DNA of 64,000 nucleotides from Ricinus communis (Eukaryota; Streptophyta; Magnoliopsida; Malpighiales; Euphorbiaceae), in NCBI RefSeq assembly GCF_019578655.1, contig NC_063262.1:1929582-1993581 (forward strand). Reading direction: 5' to 3'. The first letter of the stretch is position 1, and the number at the start of each line of letters is the position of its first letter. The position numbers were made by a program, and so were the translations under genes. This document shows positions 50,921-62,900 of the stretch, one piece after another. The notes under the pieces are model-generated. The model made no database searches. It was not told the origin of the DNA and saw only the letters and a list, made by a program, of their open reading frames with translations.

Positions 50921-51060
50921 CATGGTCGGTCTATTTTCTTACAGTTAGTCTATTTTTTTTATAGTCGACTTATTCTTCATTTTTTATCTATTCTTCTATT
51001 GTCGGTCTATTCCCTTACAGTTAACTTATTTTTTCATGGTCGAGCTATTATTCATGCTCA
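50921..51060. repeat. Degenerate tandem repeat, about 76-bp period
   Basis: The phrase GTCGGTCTATT followed by CTTACAGTTA occurs at 50925 and again at 51001, with related phrases (TATAGTCGAC, CATGGTCGAG) after each. The copies are about 76 bases apart. The class is unknown; it resembles remnants of a dispersed repeat. Confidence 0.5.
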
Positions 51061-54000
51061 GCTTATACATTCATAACTATATGATAGAAGGGTTAAAGTA
51101 ATTAAAAATCTAGTGAAATTGTTGTGACATGGAAAGAGTAGGCATGTCCACTAACCACATTTCACTTTACAAATATCATGTATTGTATAAATATATATAT
51201 GTTTGTCCAACATTTTTCTTACATATAATCCCTACACATAGGCCCTAAGCTAACAATATATATAAAATTCTAATGTCAATATGACCATAAAGCTAAAAAG
51301 ATATATTGTGAGTGGTGGTGATCTATGTCATAACCCATGGAGGTCTTCTCTTCTTTCCTTGAGCTTAATATTAATTTTGTTTATGTTGTATATACCGCAC
51401 ACAGTTTCCTTCCATGTTTCCCTCCTCATACACTAGAATTAGATACACCTTCCATTTAATTTGTTCTTTGTTAAGTGTATGTGGCACTGCACATGATCTT
51501 TTTCTTTTGTTACACATCAACTTCTATCTCTCCCTAATCCAATAAAGATAACTCTTTTCTATTATTATTAACCATTTGATTTTTTTAATTATTATTTATG
51601 ATGACTTAGATTTCAGAAACCCTTGAATTCCGCCTTGATTTAGGCCATTAGGTAGATTAATATGATTTTTATTATATACTTTAGCTCTAAACTCAAGATG
51701 CTAACACCTACCCTATACAATTACAACCGATTAAATTGGATGGACAACGGCAAAATTAGTGGTTCATGAAAAATAGTTACTTTTTCTATACATAAATATA
51801 TATATATATTTATGTATAAAAAGTTATCCATGTAAATTATAGATCGCTTAATTTTTATAATGGTCAAATGCATGTTTTTGCTTATGAATTTTAGTTATTT
51901 AGTCAGTTTAATACTCTAATTTTTTATTTAACTTAATAAATATTTGAATTTATTTTTTTAATAATTTTTAAATATTTTTTGACATATATCTTCATTCAAT
52001 ATATCCATAAAAGTATTTAAATATTACTAAAAAAAAAATTCATGTTCATGCTAAGTGAAATTGAAAATTAAAAATTTTTAAATATTAAAAAAAGCAAGAA
52101 TTAGATATATGTTAAGTTAAATCAGAAATTAAAATGTTAAATTAACTACTCGATACAAATTTAAGAATATAAATAATGATTTAACCTTTTATAGTTAATT
52201 ATTGAATTTAATTCACTAGTCAAATTACATAACCAATAAATAAATATGTGTTGTATGAAAGATGATTACTTGTTTTCATTTTTAAAAATTATTTTTTTTT
52301 CTTGTAAATAGGCGGAAAAAAAAAAGAATCATCAGTAGTAATAGTGATTTTGTTGAACATATAATAATACGCGTTCTCTCTATTGCCTTTAACTTGAAAT
52401 GAAAACCAAGCTTGTTATTGCACAATCAATTTTAGAACCAAGTAAAAGAAACGCAACCAAAACGTGATCTGGATGGTCTTAAAACAACATAAATATATCA
52501 ATAACTGTTGCCAACCAAATTTAAACTCAAATCCATATAGCTTGGTAAAATCACTTCAATCACTAGGCTACCACCATAGATGGTCACTTTCATTACTAAA
52601 TTAACCATCAATTTAACGTTGGGTTAATAAGATATATAAGTATGTATAAAACTTCTTCATATCTATTAAGATCCTACGATTTTTGTCAAAGATAACTAGT
52701 CCATATCTTAGTGTCTTAGCCATTGGTGAAAAAGATGATAGTCAAATACTTAAAAAAAATATCACAATGAAGATTTGAAGAGGAGAGAGAGCCTTTATAC
52801 TTTTCCATTTTGGAAGGCAAACTCCTCTATAGCGTGTCACTTTCACTAAAGTAAATTAAAAGTTCTCACAAAACACTAAAAACACTAATATAAAGTAGGA
52901 TTATTCTCCATGCCTCAAAGCAACAAATCTCGCCAACAGCTTGCTAAGTTTTGTTACCTTTAATTATGACTTATTATAGTCTTAATTAATTAATAAATAT
53001 TTTAATATGCATATGTTTTAAGAGTAGCGGTAAGTGAGTAAACTGATCTGATTATTGACAGATATGTATAGCATGTGAAATAAAATAATATAATTAATAT
53101 ATTAATTCTAACGCTTTATTATTTCTATTAAAAAATTTCGATAGAGTATTCAAATATATTATTCTTTATACGAATAAAATATATATAAAAAATTTACTTT
53201 ATAGTACGATGAATATGATTCATTTAGTTTTCTTTTTAAATATAGTTATAGCAAAAAAGAACTAAACCTGGATAGTGGACAAGTGGGTAATCATCTGTCC
53301 TCTCCTCCTTTGGTTCTTCCCATTGCCTTGCCTTGTTAATTAACACAATTTTTACGAATTCCAAGCTGTCTTTTTCTTTCCTAAACCTCCTGTGTTCAAT
53401 TGCCTAATCAGCTTTTGCACATGGTGACCACTGATACTTAATTAATTAATCTTGATTTGTTTTAGGGATTAAGTTTAATGAATTAATTACTTAAACACGT
53501 GTATGGTTACCAATTTGTTGGGGTTGCATATGTTGTAGGTACGGATTCGCTCGCAAGCCTTCCAGGGTTTTCTATCCATCAGGTGTCCCAGATCCAAAGA
53601 CAGTGGTATATTGCATTGTCACCCACCTTTTTCTTCTCCACCCGATATCATATCAATGGTGTGGTCCAGATTTTCTTTTCTAATGTTTCCAAACTTTTGC
53701 AAAGAGAAGTATAGTTGTCAATAACTGACTTGCCAATTTTCTATATTGTCAGAATGGATAATTAAATATGAAAATTATTGTAATTTTTTTGAGAAAAAAC
53801 ACCATCTAAAAAATAATTAGTCTTATATTCGAACATAACTAAGTCAAGAAATTCTCCACATAATCACTCTTTAAAAACGGGACAATGTAATTTCGATGTG
53901 ATTGATTATTTGAACAATATAAATGGTGATCTAATTAGAAATTTAATTTTTTTTAAAGGTAAAATAACATGAATTGAATTTTCGATCTTCTGCATTAATG

Positions 54001-54066
54001 GTGGTCCATGAAGGAGGAATATGTAATTGCCAAGAGTACATATACATATAAAGGCTAAAATCAACA

Positions 54067-54070
<4 letters not shown>

Positions 54071-54110
<40 letters not shown>
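54071..54110. repeat. (TA)20 microsatellite
   Basis: The longest perfect TA run in the window, in the gene-poor region. Confidence 0.95.
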
Positions 54111-54114
<4 letters not shown>

Positions 54115-55967
54115 CCTTTTGTTGTCCTTTCTTGTAACATTAGTGCTCATTAGTTTGCATTAGTAATTTTTTTTATTATTATTGCTATTATTGTTTTTAT
54201 AATAATGAATTGAAATCGTACGTACCTCTTAGCTAGAAAGGCAAAAAATAATGAAGGTATTAAAATTTAAAATCCATCTTAATCAATTTCTTCCCATTTT
54301 TTTTCATTTCTTATACCATGTTGTGCCTAAAGTTTCAAGTATTGAGTGCGATTCCATGTAAAAGTCTTAATTGTTGCTCCCAATCCACCAACTTTGCGAC
54401 CACTTAATGTTTCATAAAGCATTTTAGTACAATGTTATCATGATTATTAAGTTTAATTTAGATATAATGCTATGATTAATTGCGATTAAGATGCATCCTT
54501 AAAACCCACACACCTCTCCCTTTAATCACTTGAGTGAGACCGAGCTACCTACTTTAATCAAAACACAACTAATTTATCTTATCCCCATTCATATTATTGC
54601 ATTTGTATCAAACCCTACCCCTTCAACCATTATGAAATATGACAATAATATCAAGCATTATTTGCAATCTATACAAAAAATAACTTAGCAAGAGATCATG
54701 ATTAAACTTGGCCACGTACGAAAACATGTTCCTAGTTCCTATCATGCCAAGCAACATTTGATGGGTATTTAGATGCCCTTCATTTAGGACCCTCCCACTC
54801 CCATCAGAAAGCTCTCTTGGGTTCACTCCCATCAAATGTGTCTAAATGCTGAAAGGCCCAGCAATTGTAAACACATGACATATATACAGAAAATGTAGTG
54901 ACAACTACAAAAATAGACTAAAGGGACTAATTCAGTTTTGTAGGCTTGAATTAAAATGAATTTTGGTTAAGCAATTAGCAATACGCATGCTTATTTATCT
55001 ATTGGGCCAATTTAGTCCAGCTGGAGTAGAAGACTGACCTAGAACTAAAATTGGAATTATTGAGGTGGATGTTTCTGAATTATGAGTTCCCTTAGACCAT
55101 AAATGCTTAATGAGAAGAACAAGAAAACCCACCACTTACAAATACACATTTTTGTCAACATATTTTCTTGTGCTGGTCCAAACGTCAAGAGAGCCCATTG
55201 GACTTAGGAAGACATGGAACCTATTTATATTATCCAAGGCCTTAACTCTTCAGAACAAACTGAATTAATAGCTCTATATTTTCTTTTAAAAAAAATCTTT
55301 AACTATTATATATTAAAGATTAATTTAATAAAATAAATAATAATGTCTGAAGCTAGAATAAATTGATCGGATTCCAAATGCTATGTTTTAGCGCTTCATT
55401 AAATAAAATTAGTAAAATAATTAATTAGTACTTCAAACTAATGTAAGTAAAATTACTTCAAAAGTAACCATTAGGGTTTAAATTTTACTTATCTAAAAGA
55501 AATTAATGATTTCAGAAAAAATAAAATCAGAATAAGATTTATAACCTTGTTTTATATTTTTTAAAAATAAAGTAGGTAAAACAGTTCAAATATGTAAAAC
55601 AGCGTCGTGTCATTGTCACTTGTCATGCTTGACACTCATTCCCCATTAACCACCAGTAACGCCGCTATACAAGGCCCAATCTCAATATTCTTAGCCAATA
55701 AGAATGGCCCGCCGGCTTTATCACCTAATACCACCCCAACGACGACATCGCTTATTAGAGAAAAAAAGAAACTCCGAAACGCCACCGTTCTTCATTTCTC
55801 GAAAATGTCAAACAAACCCCCGCTCTGCTGTATTCAACACTTCTGAACCTCAGCCAGCTTTTTCTACAATCATCCCATCTGACCCGAAAAGCTGCCAAAC
55901 AAACACTTCCTTTCTCGAATTCGGATTGCTGGTTCCAGAATTGGGAATTGGGATTAGATAATTCGGG

Positions 55968-57548
55968 ATGGGGAAAGGAGGTGGATGTGTTCCAAGCAAA
56001 AATAAACGACCAGCCGTCGCCGAAGATCCACAGAATACATCTCGCGACGCTCCTCCGATCCAAATCGAAGACGATATTGATGATGGTAATGTAGTAATGA
56101 CGACAAACGCAACGGATTCCACCACATCATCGCAATTAAAAGTATTCATCGTGTTTTACTCCATGTACGGTCACGTAGAGTGTTTGGCTAAGAGAATGAA
56201 GAAAGGAATAGATGGAGTTGAAGGAGTGAGAGGTGAACTATATCGAGTTGCTGAAACGCTGTCGTCTGACGTCTTGGAGAATATGAAAGCGCCAGTTAAA
56301 GATCCGGAAATTCCGGAGATTACAGCTTCGGAATTAGCGGAGGCCGATGGTCTTCTGTTTGGGTTTCCTACTAGGTTTGGTTGTATGGCTGCTCAGATGA
56401 AGTCCTTTTTTGACTCCACTGGTCAATTGTGGGAAGAACAGAAACTCGCCGGGAAACCTGCCGGTTTCTTTGTTAGTACCGGTACTCAAGGCGGCGGCCA
56501 AGAAACCACCGCGTAAGTGCATTCTTGTGTTTTTATGTTATTCGCTTATAATCAGAATTGAACTGCATTAGGTTATAAAATTTGCAGAGATGGATAATTA
56601 GGTACATGAATTGCAGATAATAATGCTACTTGTTACTAGAATATTAAAAAACTGAACATTTTTTCAGTTCAACTTGTGCTGAATTAGCTAGTTAGAAGCG
56701 GACCGGTTCATATTTTAACGTGAGGGCTGATATTTAGAAAATTCATGGTGGCTAGAATTTAGCTCTTTCAACATATAATTGAAACAAGGCATTTTAATAG
56801 CATTTTGGAAGAAATCAAATGGCATGATTTTATAAGAATACAGCTGAAATGAGTTATTGCAAATGATTTATTCCAAACAAGGCCTTAGTCTTAAAGATGT
56901 TCCGGAGAATTTGTTCTTTTCCCAAATACCAACTTTGTGATTGGCACTAACAGATTCTGGTTTGGATTGATGTGTTTTTGTAATTCTTTTGGTGTTTGAT
57001 GGGCATTTTAGAGTTGGGAGATTGAAAAAGTAATGAAAGCAGATATATTTAAGCTGTCATAAGCTAATATGTCTCTTTGTCTGTGAGGTGGTGTGCATGT
57101 GGTCTGTTCTGGCACCGGTAATAATTATATTAGTTGTACTTGACAGAGTTTGGGAACTGAACAGCTGAAAGTACTTGTACGGGGTCATTGCATTTTGCAC
57201 TGTTCTTCTCATAGATTTCGAAATTAGAAGAGATTAATAGAAAAGCTCTTTATGTAGACCTTATATCTAATCTAACTGTCGCTTCCCGTTCCACCGTTTC
57301 TTGTTTCATTTTGGGGCAGATGGACAGCAATTACTCAATTAGCCCACCATGGAATGCTATTTGTTCCCATAGGGTACACCTTTGGCGCTGGCATGTTCAA
57401 GATGGATTCTATACGAGGAGGCTCTCCCTACGGTGCTGGCGTTTATGCTGGTGATGGCTCAAGAGAGCCAACTGAACTAGAGCTGGCACTTGCAGAACAT
57501 CAGGGCAAATATATGGCTACAGTAGTGAAGAGGCTTGCCCAGGCTTGA
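55968..57548 (+). CDS. WrbA/FQR1-type NAD(P)H:quinone oxidoreductase
   Basis: Two exons, 55968-56512 and 57320-57548, encode 257 residues. Residues 1-55 are a polar extension beginning [13 protein letters not shown]. The flavodoxin-like domain starts at [14 protein letters not shown] (57-70), whose YSMYGHV loop binds the FMN phosphate. It continues with [20 protein letters not shown] and [20 protein letters not shown], then [11 protein letters not shown] and [20 protein letters not shown], all hallmark WrbA-family stretches. The enzyme performs two-electron reduction of quinones, avoiding semiquinone radicals. The N-terminal extension is longer than in FQR1 (about 204 residues) and matches the At4g36750 type. 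Gly2 and Cys7 make N-myristoylation plus S-acylation, hence membrane attachment, plausible. The donor after GAAACCACCGC and the acceptor GGGGCAG are clean. Confidence 0.94.
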
Positions 57549-57577
57549 TCATGTTACTAATTTTTCCAACACATTTG

Positions 57578-57582
<5 letters not shown>

Positions 57583-57612
<30 letters not shown>
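57583..57612. repeat. (CT)15 microsatellite in the quinone reductase 3' region
   Basis: Perfect CT run starting 35 bases after the stop codon, so probably transcribed as part of the 3' UTR. Confidence 0.9.
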
Positions 57613-57615
<3 letters not shown>

Positions 57616-57693
57616 CTCCTCATTTATTTGATTGGGTTTGTTTGTAATTGGCCTTCTGTCAGATGTAAGGATTTTTTTTTCTTTTTTTTTTTA

Positions 57694-58010
57694 GGGAAAA
57701 GTACAACCAAGTCTTGAGATTTATTCCGAAAATTCTTTGGTCTCTGCATTTTCAGAAATGCTATTTCTGTTGTTCATAAGATTATTGATGAGGGTGACAG
57801 GACTTTCTCCTCGCTTTGTATATGCAAAAGTTCATAAGATTAGTCTCTTAGGTTTGATACTTGGGCAAATGCTTTGGTTCTCATCACTTTGATTGCAAAA
57901 AAGTGCCATGTGTCTGTCAAATGTCAAGAGCTAGAAATAGCGTTTCTGAAATTGCAGAGCCTAAAGTATATATCGCTATAAGTTTCAGGAACTTCGATTT
58001 AATTTTCTCT
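57694..58010. mobile_element. Degenerate inverted-repeat (MITE-like) element
   Basis: The left arm (about 57694-57775) and the reverse complement of the right arm (about 57930-58010) align over about 80 bases. The best part is TCTCTGCATTTTCAGAAATG on the left against GCTCTGCAATTTCAGAAACG on the right, both continuing CTATTTCT. Outer parts (AAGTCTTGAGATTT against AAGTTCCTGAAACTT) are more diverged. No target duplication was identified. The element, about 317 bp, lies just downstream of the quinone reductase gene and may supply its 3' end. It has no coding capacity. Confidence 0.6.
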
Positions 58011-58500
58011 TTCTCGTCATTTTCCCTTTCGTTTCTTATACTAGCTTCAGCTTTCTTTCTTTCTTTCTTTTTTCTTTTCCTTTTACATTATTGTTGCTTC
58101 TTACTTTTGATTTTTTTTTTGTACATGATTTGACATAGTACGAGCTTGATTGAATAAAGGGATAATTATCATTTTCCATCAGGTTTACCATTTCATGTTT
58201 GTTCTCTTCTTCTGTTTTCTTTTCTGTTTAGATGGGTCGAGTCTTGCGTCTTCAATGAGAGAAATTTTTTTTTTGACATAGATGACTATTCTAATTGTTT
58301 TTTTAATTAAGTAATAATCTCAGTATTGAAAAATAGTATTTTAATTATATTTAGACATTATATTAATTAATAAATTAATTTTTTCAATTATAATCACTTC
58401 TAATATTAAATAAAGTGTATCAATTTCATATATAATCAAATATTTAATTAATTTTGGATTATTGATAAGTTTATATGTAAATATTTTAAGATAATTTATA

Positions 58501-59405
58501 GGATTAATTGCTCCGTTGGTACTAAACCTTCGCACTTTTTTTTTAAATAGTACTAAACTTTCAATTTGTTTATTTTTGGTACCACTCCTATTATTTTTGT
58601 ATCTTCCGCCAGTACCAAAAAGGAATTCGGCACTTATTTACTGATATTACTGCCAGATTTATGAAGGATAACAAATTATTTGCCACATTTGTTGCTCATT
58701 TATACTCTCTTTCCTTTCCTTCAATCCTCTCCTCCTTCTCTCTCCTTCCTTTCCTTCAATCCTCCTCTCTCCTCTCTTTCCTTCTCTCTCTCCTCTCTTT
58801 CCTTCTCTCTCTTTCTTTCTCTCTTCTCCTTTCTCAATTATACTCGAAATACTCTTTCAATTTCAAAGATAATTATAATAATTGCAACCAATTCATTTTC
58901 TTTATCTCTTCAATTTTATTATCCCAACACAAGTTTTTACTTCCTGAATCACTCCTCCTTACTGTGGTTTTCCTATTAAGATTTCAAGCTTTTCGCTTTT
59001 GCAGCACTGCTGCTATGATTCTTGCTGAACTTCTGGGTTTTTATTGCTTTTTATTGGATTGTCTTTTTTATCAATTAGTTGGGATCAGATTGATTGTTTT
59101 CCATTTTCGACGTCTTTTATTGATAAATATGTATTTACTCTGTTTTTTAAAAATGCTGCCTTTTTCATCTGGGTTTTTGTTGCTGAGTCGGATAACTGTT
59201 TGTTGAGTCAGCAATATATGTGGCAAGTGGTGTGTTATCCTTTATAAATCCGGCAGCCGCATCAGCAAATAAGTGTCGGATTCCTCTTTGGTACTGGCGA
59301 AAGATACAGAAATAATAGGAGTGGTATCAAAAAGAAACAAATTGAAAGTTTGGTACCATTTGGAAAAAAAGTGTAAAGGTTTAGTACCAGCGGTGCAATT
59401 AACCC
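58501..59405. mobile_element. Non-autonomous MULE-type DNA transposon with long terminal inverted repeats
   Basis: A 905-bp element. The first 198 bases (58501-58698) and the reverse complement of the last 198 (59208-59405) align without gaps at about 85 percent by hand count, most differences being C/T or G/A. Ends read GGATTAATTGCTCCG and GGGTTAATTGCACCG. Immediately outside, ATAATTTATA is present on both sides (58491-58500 and 59406-59415), an exact 10-bp target duplication. Long TIRs plus a 9-11-bp duplication point to the Mutator-like superfamily. The ~510-bp interior has a pyrimidine-rich CT tract and AT-rich DNA but no transposase, so it would move only with help from an autonomous relative. 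A 181-codon frame crosses the element but is low-complexity and hydrophobic. Confidence 0.85.
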
Positions 59406-59803
59406 ATAATTTATATATAATCTTTAGTTATTTTATAATTGAAAACTATATAAATTTTTTTATAATTATTGACTACTATTAATTAAATTAGAAAATAATG
59501 AAAATTATTAATGAATAAAAATAAAAATAATATATTTTATTAATTAATGATAAAATATTTATAAATAATTAATTAGTTTAATATCTAAATATATATATTA
59601 ATAAATTATTAAAATTAAAATAATATCAGTAATTATGGATTTACAAGTTACCATGTACTCATACTAATATCTTAGAGATACTGTTACTTATAAAGCGTTA
59701 AAAATGGAATGACAAGAATAAAAAACAGTGGTACATGTCGTAAATTTCAAGCAAGATTTTTGCAGTTCCCAAAGCATCTAAAACTCTCACATTCTAAGGT
59801 TGC

Positions 59804-59812
59804 TTATATAAA
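59804..59812 (+). promoter_or_regulatory. TATA box of the aminopeptidase P1 gene
   Basis: TTATATAAA lies about 90-97 bases upstream of the ATG. A pyrimidine-rich CTCCTCTCTGTCTCTC stretch follows where transcription should begin (about 59835). Confidence 0.65.
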
Positions 59813-59900
59813 TTAAATTATCTCCTCTCTGTCTCTCAAACTGAAAGAAGATCGATCCGAACAGATTATAATTAAAAAAAAAAAGGAAAAGAAAAAAGCC

Positions 59901-62900
59901 ATGGCAGACTTACTTACTTCCTTGAGGTCTCTTATGTCGTCTCATTCTCCTCCTCTTGATGCCTTAGTTGTTCCCTCTGAAGATTATCATCAGGTTTATT
60001 CATTTCTATTTTCGATTTTTCAATTTTTTATTTGTCATGCAATTGAAATCGAGTATTTTGTTCGTATTTAATCAGTTTTCTTTTGAAAATAATTCAGAGT
60101 GAGTACGTTTCTGCTCGTGACAAGCGGCGTGAATTTGTTTCCGGTTTCACTGGAAGTGCAGGTTAGTATTGGTATTTTAAAAATTGAATCAACTTGATTA
60201 TATACTTTCTGTTTCGTTTTGTAAGTATAATATTTGCTTTTTTAGCCAAAGTTGTATTTTTTTGATTAGGTGTAAATTGATTGTAAATTGTAATACGAGC
60301 ATGGTGTATATTACTTCACTCTTCATTTTGATGAATTTCATTTTCAGGTTTGGCGCTTATTACAAAGAATGAAGCAAGGCTTTGGACCGATGGAAGATAC
60401 TTTTTGCAGGCAACACAACAACTCAGTGATCAGTGGATACTTATGCGTATAGGAGAGGACCCTTCTGTGGATACTTGGATGGCTGATGTGAGTAAATACT
60501 AGACCTGTTTACATGTTGTAGACTGCTGGATATACATAATTGAATAACTTTGTAAGGAGATGCCTATCCATTGTTTCTGAATTTATATCATTACCGCTTT
60601 TTATTCTTTCCTAATCGTTTCACTTACTTTCTCTTCTACTTTCATATATGCTGTTATCTGTCTTTGGATTATTGAGGTCGACTTTTAATTAGGGCTCACA
60701 AGTGGTATGAAATACTAACTATTCGAGTTATGGATACATGCATTCAGCTCTGTTTGCATGAATTGTTATTTGTTTTATTCAATTTTCAGTAGCACTTTTG
60801 GGTTGCTATCCCAATATCATATATTATCTTGAGTTGTTGTTGAGTTATGCATTTCAATAGTTGTCATGTGAGATCAGGTACTAGAGTCGATATAGTTGAT
60901 GGATTAAAAAATTATTAAATATTAGAATTATTAATTTATGAAGTTCAATTATCTAAAGAAAAGCGAAGTTGGTATCTCAATATTTATTAGTTAATAGAGA
61001 TTATTAATTTATTAAATATTAAAATATAAGAGGGCCGAATGTATTCTCTTATGAGATTAGTTGTTGCATATCGTACAGTTGATTTTTGTTCTCTTTTATG
61101 AGCTCTTTAAATAAGCATTGAAATTTACATTTTGTTAGAATCTGCCGGCAAATGCATCTGTTGGTGTTGACCCGTGGTGTGTATCAGTAGACACGGCACA
61201 GAGATGGGAGGGTGCTTTTGCTGAGAAAAAGCAGAAGTTGGTTCAAACTGCAACCAACTTGGTAGATGAGGTTTGGAAAAATCGACCACCAGCAGAAACA
61301 AATCCAGTTGTAGTCCATCCTTTGGAATTTACAGGTCGTTCAGTTGCAGACAAGTTGAAGAATTTGAGAGTAAAACTTAAACACGAGAAAGCTTGTGGGA
61401 TGATCATTGCAACACTAGATGAGGTGAATTTATGCCTTCTAAATGGCTGTATTGTTTGCTTACATTTTTAGACTTTGGCCTTTTGTACCCATCTTAATTT
61501 TGTTTACCCAAGTCTAGCGTCTTTTCTTCTATTCAGGTTGCTTGGTTGTATAACATCCGTGGTAATGATGTATCATACTGTCCTGTTGTCCATGCATTTG
61601 CTATAGTTACATCCAACTCAGCCTTCCTTTACGTGGACAAGAGAAAGGTCTCTACTGAGGTAAGAATTGCAATATATTTGAATTCTAGATATCCTCTTAC
61701 ACTGCATATGTGCGGTGGTTTTTCCTGAAATTTACATATGTTTATCTGATTTTCCATTATTTTCTTTTCTGATTTCCAAGTTTCCTTTTTCATTATCTTT
61801 TTTTTTTTTTTTTTATCTTCTTAATATTAGTGCTCCATTTGTTTTTCATGCTCAATAAATTTATTTAACACACTTCTGCTGTCCATTTTCCAATTTTAAT
61901 GCTAACACAAAATTTGATATGGTAATTCTGGCTAGGTAAGCTCTTATTTGGAGGATAATGAAATTGAAGTTCGGGAGTACACTGCAGTGAGTCCAGATGC
62001 TGTCTTGCTTGCGTCTGATAAGCTTCACTCATCTGTAGTCAAAGGAAACTCTAGTGAGACTGACGTAAGTCGAAATGATACAGCTGAACCAGAAGGAAAG
62101 AAAATTGATTTTATATGGGTTGATCCTGGTTCTTGCTGCTATGCATTATACTCAAAGTTGAATTCTGAGAAAGTGCTTTTGAAGCAGTCACCTCTGGCCC
62201 TTGCAAAAGCTCTAAAGGTATTTTATGAGTGATCTTACAAGTTATTCATATAGATACTCACCCAGTGAAAGTTGTATATAAGATACCATGCTAGAGTTGA
62301 TTGATATTTGTTTTGAACAACATATTTCAAAGTAATTTTTTTAATTAACTGATTGTTTTGTTGGCTCAGAATCCCATTGAGTTGGATGGCTTAAAAAAGG
62401 CACACATTCGTGATGGTGCTGCTGTTGTGCAATATCTTGTCTGGTTGGATAAGCAGGTATATTCTGAAATCCAGGCTTTCTAAACTTTGATAGTTTTTTT
62501 TTTTAAATTACTGCCATCTTCTAGCTTTTCTCTTTCAATTCTTAAATCTCGAATTTATTTCAATTGATTTATCACCAATATGCTTCAAAACCTACATTTT
62601 TAAATCTGCTGTCAATGCTTGTTTTGTGTGTGCAGATGCAGGAGATTTATGGGGCTTCTGGTTACTTTTTGGAGGGGGAGAGTGCAAACAAGAAAAAGGA
62701 TATGTAAGTGGCTCTTCTCATGTTGGAAACTTTTGTGGCCTCTGTTTACATTTATAGCTGATGTTTGAAAAGTATCATATTGGAAGTTGCTTCCGACACT
62801 GGATATAACCTGACTCTCAAAGTAGGTTATATTGGATATTTTGTATTCAGAATATACTGCATCAGCTCAGATGCTAAGATAAAGAGCTCGACAAAGTTAC

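Larger units (their letters stand above)
43432..55967. other. Gene-poor region upstream of the HD-ZIP and quinone reductase genes
   Basis: About 12.5 kb with no supportable gene. It contains (AT)15 at 47361-47390, (AT)10 at 48731-48750, (TA)20 at 54071-54110, a degenerate 76-bp tandem repeat at about 50921-51060, and poly(T)/poly(A) runs. Less AT-rich patches (44320-44400, 47400-47620, 53490-53720, 54720-54850) could be regulatory. Two exact GTGGTCCC words occur (47489-47496 minus, 50539-50546 plus). Open frames of 60-150 codons across the region have low-complexity or hydrophobic content and no domains. The quinone reductase promoter lies in the last few hundred bases. Confidence 0.5.

Noticed and set aside
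54754..54839. Possible miRNA hairpin: AGCTCTCTTGGGTTCACTCCC-like wording near 54808, resembling the star strand of miR319, inside a 12-bp perfect inverted repeat (ACATTTGATGGG)
   Set aside because: The arms pair for only 12 bases, and no sequence close to mature miR319 (TTGGACTGAAGGGAG) is found at hairpin distance. A partial GACTAAAGGGAC match at about 54917 does not pair with it.
58661..59206. 181-codon hydrophobic frame inside the MULE-type element
   Set aside because: It begins in the terminal inverted repeat and consists of translated CT-tract and AT-rich DNA. It shows no transposase or other domain.
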